DNA of 64,000 nt from Solea solea (taxonomy: Eukaryota > Chordata > Actinopteri > Pleuronectiformes > Soleidae), in contig NC_081141.1 in NCBI RefSeq assembly GCF_958295425.1, positions 21,440,884-21,504,883 of the forward strand, written 5' to 3'. The position numbers and the translations under genes were made by a program. Under the pieces are notes generated by a model. It was not told where the DNA came from. It was given only the letters and a program-made list of their open reading frames with translations, and made no database searches. Positions 58,313 through 64,000 of this stretch are shown here, piece by piece. The first letter of the stretch is position 1, and each line of letters begins with the position of its first letter.

Positions 58313-58832
58313 GAACTAGCTGAACTAAAGTAAAATGAAAATGAACATAATGGACATTTGTTCACATTTAAAAGTTTGAAAACTATGGAAGAGGATAAGG
58401 CCAAATGTGAATTGTTTTGGAAACAACATTAATAAAATGAAAAAGTCTCAGAATTTTCCAATGTTGCCTAATCCTCTTCTGTAAAAACCTTCAAAACAAA
58501 CTAAATGTCTGGATAAAGCACTTAAGGAATTACAGGAGGAGGTTTTCCATCCCTGCTGCCAGTTAGTGTATTCACAATTGCATTTTTAAATTGCTTAGGC
58601 TTGTTCACTTCAAGTTGTGACAGCAGCTGGTTGAACACTTTCCCTGTCTCTCCATCTCAGTCAGTCAAGCTCCAGTGGTCAGAGAGTTGATCATCTTCTG
58701 TTTTTTGCGCAGTGCTCGGCTCAGCCCCGATTCTGCAGCCGCCGTTCACAAGGGATGGAGCACTATCAGTTCTGACAGCTCCCCAGAGCCACTGAGCTTT
58801 GAGTGATCCCTCCTTTCACCCACCCTGCACCC

Positions 58833-58833
<1 letters not shown>

Positions 58834-58879
<46 letters not shown>

Positions 58880-58886
58880 ACACTCA
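58834..58886. repeat. (CA)n microsatellite
   Basis: About 25 CA units with CT interruptions at the right. Confidence 0.95.
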
Positions 58887-60165
58887 CCTCCTCTACGCTG
58901 TCTGTCTCCTGAAAGGACGAGGGCTGAGAATGAAAGGTGGAACAATGGCTGTCAAAGTAAAAGAAAGGATCTTAAGCGAAGATATCTGTAGGGATGCCGA
59001 AGACAATGGGTTATGTTGTCCCTGGCTGAATCGTCGGCTTGTGCTTAATTTGAAACACACAACTAATCACATTAAAGACAAACCTCTCCACAACGCTGGA
59101 GCTCCGCCGTCTGCAGTCGCCACGCTGAAGCTCTCAGTGAAGACTCGCTCCAATTACTTAACTCCAAACAAATCATCCTCTGTGCAACCGGATTGATAAT
59201 TAAATGATCACTAGTTGAAGCCGTGGGGTCTAATGGCATAAACATGATGACAACAATTACAATCATGATTACCATGATATTAAGCTCGTTGTTTCCTGAG
59301 TTATTATTATTGCAAGCCTTTGTGTTTGCATTTGTTGTTTTTAGAGGAAATTGTTAGATGTATTCATTCATTGGGAGAATAAAAAAAAATACACTCTTCT
59401 TACATTTCATTTAACTTGTGTCGCGTACAACCAGCTGATTGGGACTTATTAATGATTTAAGTGTTTTGAGGTGAAAAGTTGCCTTATGTATACAGATTTT
59501 CTCTCATTTTAGCTCTGCTTTGGTCTCCACCAACACCTGTGGGACATACCATTCTCCATTCTCCATTCTCCGAGGCTGCTAAATGATAAATACTATGTTT
59601 AGCTCTGGGCATACGAGTGCAAAGTGGGCTTTTGGAGTGTTTTGCTTTAAAAAGTAACAACAACGACAACAACAAAAGAAGCCCACATTCTTTGTTCAAA
59701 TGATACTGATAAAAGAGAGAGTTATAAGAGTAATAAAACAGAAAAGCTCAAAGCAGTTAGAATCCACAAAACACTGTGTAATACAAAAGGAAATGAGAAA
59801 TAGAAAAACCTATTTCACATTATAAATACAAGTTGACATAAAGGGTGACACAGTACTAAAAAACACTGTTGTTATACATATATATACATAATTTTATTTT
59901 CTTTCACATATATAGATATATATACATGAAGCCACAGTGCAGCAAAGAAACACACAGTCAACTCACAAGGGAGGAGAAGCCGTAGAGATTAAGCAGCATG
60001 CCGTTAAATTCTCATTTTCGTACATAAATTGATTTTTGGAGTGATTTGTATATGTTTAGCGTAAAAAAAAAAAGAACGCCCCGTGTAAGAGAGCGGGGTC
60101 CACAGAAGCTCACGGGAATCCAGGTGTTCATTTACATGTCTGTGCGTCGGCCCGCAGGTTAAAGG

Positions 60166-60168
<3 letters not shown>

Positions 60169-60204
<36 letters not shown>
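60169..60204. repeat. (CA)n microsatellite
   Basis: About 17 CA units after GCGCG. Confidence 0.95.
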
Positions 60205-60207
<3 letters not shown>

Positions 60208-62497
60208 GAATGTTCAGACGTGACGGTTGGTGCTGGGTGTGGATCAGAAAAACACCTTGACCTCTGCCCACTGCTGCACACTCTTCGATCTCCACCTGTT
60301 CTGTGTCTCACTTCAGTTCCTTCCCTGAATCCCCCCTCCACCCCCTCCCCCCCAACGCTACTCCCACCTGACTCATTTCAATCTTTCTCCACAACTGCTT
60401 TAGCCTTTTGACTCTCTCCACCGCTCGGAATCTTCCTTTCCTTTTTGTTTCGAGAAAGTATCTTAACTGCTTCATTCAGTATTCATATTTCCGTCTTCGT
60501 CGTTCCTCCTCACTCAACTCTGACCTCAGAAAAGCTGCCTTTCTTTTGCTTAGTGAATTATTATCCCATCTTCAGCGAGACCTTGCCAATCTATTAATCT
60601 AACTTGCCATTTACTGTCTTTTCTCTGCAGCTCGACTAAAGGTTGGCTGCCTCTCCGCTCACTCTATCTGTCAGTCAGTCTTTGTGTGCAAATCCCACAT
60701 CTTTCTCCCCCAGACTGATTTATTCAATTTAGATGCCATTTGTTTCACAGCTGGCAATAGGGAGTGCGTGCACTCTCCTCTACATAAACTGTGGCTCTAA
60801 TCACCAACTGCACGCAGCCACCTCACCCCCTTTCGACTGTTAATATTGTGTCACAATGCAGCCCCCGTTCCTTCTTCGCATTCATTTGCTGTCCTTTCCC
60901 CTGAATTAGCGGCATGCACGGGATGTGTGAAGAGGGTTTTAGGAGCTGTTATCACCGGGGACAAGTCTGTGTTTCACACATGGAAATCAATTTGTCGAGA
61001 GAGGAGCGTTTCACTGAAAGGATTTGCTCAAATCAGCAGGGAATAGGTTGAGGTGTCTGCATCCCTGACCTTACACTATGTAAATAGGTTCCCTCCACAA
61101 AGCACACAGCAAAACTATGCACTGTTGATGCACGTAAAAAAAGACATACGGATACTTCATGAACACTGAGCATAGTCGAGCATTATATAAGAATACGAAC
61201 AAGTACGTAAAGAAAAATGATCTTTAAAGTAATAATTATGACCACTAAAGCTCTTTAAGGCAATGGGAGAAGGGGCCTGTAAGAACACACTGTTTTTCAT
61301 AACACATGCAACAGTCATGCCTGTTTTTAAAGAGGCAGCAAACGAGTGTGAAGTCCTTGGTGGTTGCAGGTGTGTTTTGTCCCATTCAGGTCAAAACGAC
61401 CTGTGTAAACACGGCTTTAAACAGATCTTTTTCTTATTATAAATGCCCATAGGAACACAGGTACTTTTCCTCAGAGCCGGTGTTGTGACATTATAAGTAA
61501 CCCTGTCGTGAGCCCCAAATGAGGTGAATGCAATTCCCTTCATTATTATTTTGGATAGAGAATAACGCAATTTCTGTGCCGCATAAAAGTGTTTTATCTG
61601 CACCCTGTTATCCAGACGACTAATGTGATTAAAGCACGATTTATGGGGGACGAAAATAAACACAGATAGTGTCTTTTGCTCCCTTCACGGTGTGCAATCC
61701 ATTTTAAGATCCTCACGACAAGTCTCAGCCAAAGCGTCGACTATGTTGTGACTGTCTGTAACATTAGCGGTGGTTTGAATCATTGTTTGTAGAAGGTAAA
61801 ACTGTGACGTCACAGATTTTTACACAAATGACCTGCTGAATTTTGCACTTTGCAAGATTTTACGGCATGTGACATATCAGCACTGGTAACACTGTCATGT
61901 GACCCTGTTTGCTCGCGCCGCCATGTTGGCAGGAAAAGCTTCTGAGTGGGTTTCAAAGTTTAAGCGTTCACTGGACGCTTTAACTCCACAGAGATTGAGC
62001 AATAACTCACAGAATTTGACAGACTGAATATATCTTACTCTTGCACTGCCAGCCAATGCTTTGCCCAAATATGTCATTCCAGTCCTGCAGCATGAAGACA
62101 TCTTCAACTTTCTGATAAACTTTCCCTCATTTTACTCCACTTGCATGTCAAAATAAAAGCATAAACAAATTGAGAAAATGTAAGAAAATAAAGACTTGCA
62201 GCTAAGGTAAGGGGAAATTAGTGGAGATAGTAATGATATAATGATAGTTTCCCTAACTTGTTTCCTGCCAAAATGGTGCTGTTTTTGTTCCGAGTGTTGC
62301 ATGATGGGATTGCGTGATCGCCCGCCAGCAGCAACCTACAGTGTATTCCTAATCGGAATCAATCTTTCTGAATATTGTATGCACTCTGCTCTCCTCACCC
62401 TGACAAAAATATGTATCCTTTGGGCCCATCTAATCTCTGATGCCATGGTTTCAAGCTCCTCCAGTAACACCTTTGCTCCAGCAAATGGAGGCAATCC

Positions 62498-62537
62498 GTT
62501 GCCCGGGCAACAAACCCCTGGCTTCTGTCATGCAAAT
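62498..62537. promoter_or_regulatory. Palindromic RFX X-box plus octamer motif
   Basis: GTTGCCCGGGCAAC (62498-62511) is a perfect palindromic X-box of the kind bound by RFX factors. ATGCAAAT (62530-62537), a POU octamer, lies 18 bases downstream. The pair sits in repeat-free sequence. Confidence 0.45.
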
Positions 62538-63182
62538 CCCTCGGAAGAAAGGACAAAAAGTTAAGGAAGCAGGTTCCAGCCACTTTGCAGAGTGGAATGA
62601 CAGAGGCAGAATTCAGAGGAGGTGGAGGGACCCGTCTCTCAGCAGAGCTGCAGGGTTGTCTCGCTTTCATTTATGTCTCTCTCTCTCTTGTCTGCGGTGT
62701 TCCCATTTCTTCTGGACAGCAAAAATGGCACGGAAATATTACAGGCCAATTTGCTTATTGGCTCACACGGATACACATTCAAAAAGGCACCTATGTGAGG
62801 TACATGTGAGTTTTCACGTCTAAAACAAAAACACATTGTTCTTTCATTAAATAGAAAATACAAGGGAGGACCAAGGTAATAACATTCAAAGCTCTCATAA
62901 AAAACAGAGAGTTAAAAGGAATGACTAGTCTGGCAAATTAAATCTTTGAGAGCGTCTGTGTACCCAGAGACCCTGCACGGGGGCATTTTCTCCCCGGTGG
63001 CCTTAGAGCACCCTTCCTCCTAATGGAAGGGAAGCAGAACAGATGGGACACAAATTGCACTTTCATACACCTCAAGGTTCAAGGCAATTTCCCCTGTGTG
63101 CCTGTGAAGTTTGCGGATTGCCTCTCCATCCTTTGAGCCTTTCACTCTTCAAAGGGGTCTGAGTTTGTTCAGTGCCATGACT

Positions 63183-63219
63183 CACACACACGTACACACA
63201 CACACACACACATACACAC
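63183..63219. repeat. (CA)n microsatellite, interrupted
   Basis: CA units with GTA and TA interruptions. Confidence 0.9.
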
Positions 63220-63596
63220 CTAAAACATAACATCTCTACATACACATGCTAAAGAAAGCCCTGTTATCCGATAATACCTGGCGTTATTTTAACAGAAACT
63301 ATCATGAACACAACCAAAAGAAATATTGTTATGCGAGGCAGGGACTTTTGTGCGTGCTCTATTTTACAATATCTTAAACCGGAAGGAGCCAAGAAGAAAT
63401 ATGATTTATCAGAACGAGTATTTCCTCTCTTTCATTTGATGCCGCGGCGTACGGCGCGCCGCTGAATGGCCCAGGTGCTAGCAGAGCCGCTCAGGAGGTA
63501 ATAAAAGACTTCAAGCAGTATTGTTTACTGCCCCATTAACAAACAAACATTAGGGCCCATTTGGCTAAATACTGCTGACAGAGAATATGGTGATCA

Positions 63597-63918
63597 ATCA
63601 CCATGGCAACCATCCCCATTAATTAATATTGCACTAGGAGATTTAGCAATGCGTGGAGGGAAAGGACAAAGTGTGCACACAGATTTTTAGGAGCCTCAGG
63701 GTGGGGGTAGGATTTTGTGGACTGGGTTTTTTATTTTATTTTTTTTTTTTTGCTGCACCATCTTTCATTTCTGGCCTTTGTCCGACGCCAGCAGACGTAG
63801 CCTTGCTCTGCATACCAACCAAGGGGTTAACTGTGTCCCCAAAGCAATTACAGCCAATTGTGGAGCTAGTTACCAATTAGTGGATTAAACGTAATGAGTC
63901 TGCCGTTGCCATGGTGAT
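63597..63918. promoter_or_regulatory. Inverted pair of RFX-like sites with homeobox motifs between
   Basis: ATCACCATGGCAAC (63597-63610) and GTTGCCATGGTGAT (63905-63918) are exact reverse complements 294 bases apart. Between them lie ATTAATTAATATTGC and CAATTAGTGGATTAAACG. Confidence 0.4.
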
Positions 63919-64000
63919 GGAATTTTTCAATGATACTTAAAATGAAGAGCTCTTCTTAAAAAAAAAAAAGAAGAGGAGAGAAAATAGCCGGTGTTTTTTT

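Larger units (their letters stand above)
58313..64000. other. Gene-free stretch with simple repeats and regulatory-looking motifs
   Basis: (CA)n at 58834-58886, 60169-60204 and 63183-63219; AT-rich tract at 59870-59930; poly-T/A runs near 63730 and 63958. The segments 60895-61050, 62430-62560 and 63540-63920 are repeat-free and CNE-like, the last two with RFX, octamer and homeobox words. No gene recognised. Confidence 0.35.

Overview
The window looks like vertebrate nuclear DNA, most probably from a ray-finned (teleost) fish. This is inferred from several things: interrupted genes with GT-AG splice signals, many long (CA)n and other microsatellites, a decayed Tc1-like transposon of the fish type, tRNA-like short dispersed repeats with the fish 'CACAGTCCAAAAA' core, several MITE-like elements common in fish genomes, and a KMT5A-like SET-domain gene of the kind found in many copies in fish. 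No prokaryotic feature or virus was recognised.

Region 1 (1-9,100) holds the only gene that can be supported with confidence. It lies on the minus strand and is cut by the left edge. Reading right to left there is a 5' noncoding exon with an ETS-type promoter motif (about 8,864-8,953). Three coding exons follow (7,774-7,882, 7,538-7,694 and 7,202-7,394) that encode 153 residues forming a near-complete KMT5A-type SET domain. After these comes an array of about 7 kb with ten copies of a unit of about 0.7 kb. Each unit carries one symmetric, phase-0 exon: 99 nt (33 codons) in nine copies and 90 nt in the copy nearest the SET exons. The predicted protein is therefore a small lysine-methyltransferase-like domain with a long, almost identical, acidic and Pro/Thr-rich repeat tail of at least 327 residues. 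No stop codon is reached in the window. This tandem-exon array is the most striking object here.

Region 2 (9,100-53,440) is 44 kb with no recognisable protein-coding gene. It holds microsatellites, one Tc1-like remnant (10,997-11,506), LINE-type tails (14,985-15,545), one tRNA-like SINE (17,212-17,417), a dispersed repeat between CA tracts (26,383-26,510), three fragments resembling one MITE family (27.4, 36.1 and 38.9 kb), and repeat-free homeobox-motif-rich stretches that look like conserved noncoding elements. A CpG-rich segment at 49,560-50,560 with CCAAT boxes may be a promoter or the 5' end of an unrecognised gene. Two weak exon candidates lie near 31.7 and 32.7 kb.

Region 3 (53,440-58,320) is a compact cluster of degraded mobile elements: a SINE, hAT-like ends, palindromic MITEs and other dispersed repeats.

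Region 4 (58,320-64,000) is again gene-free. Its last 1.5 kb carries three RFX X-box-like sites next to octamer and homeobox motifs. Regions 2 and 4 together look like a regulatory gene desert beside a rapidly evolving lineage-specific gene.
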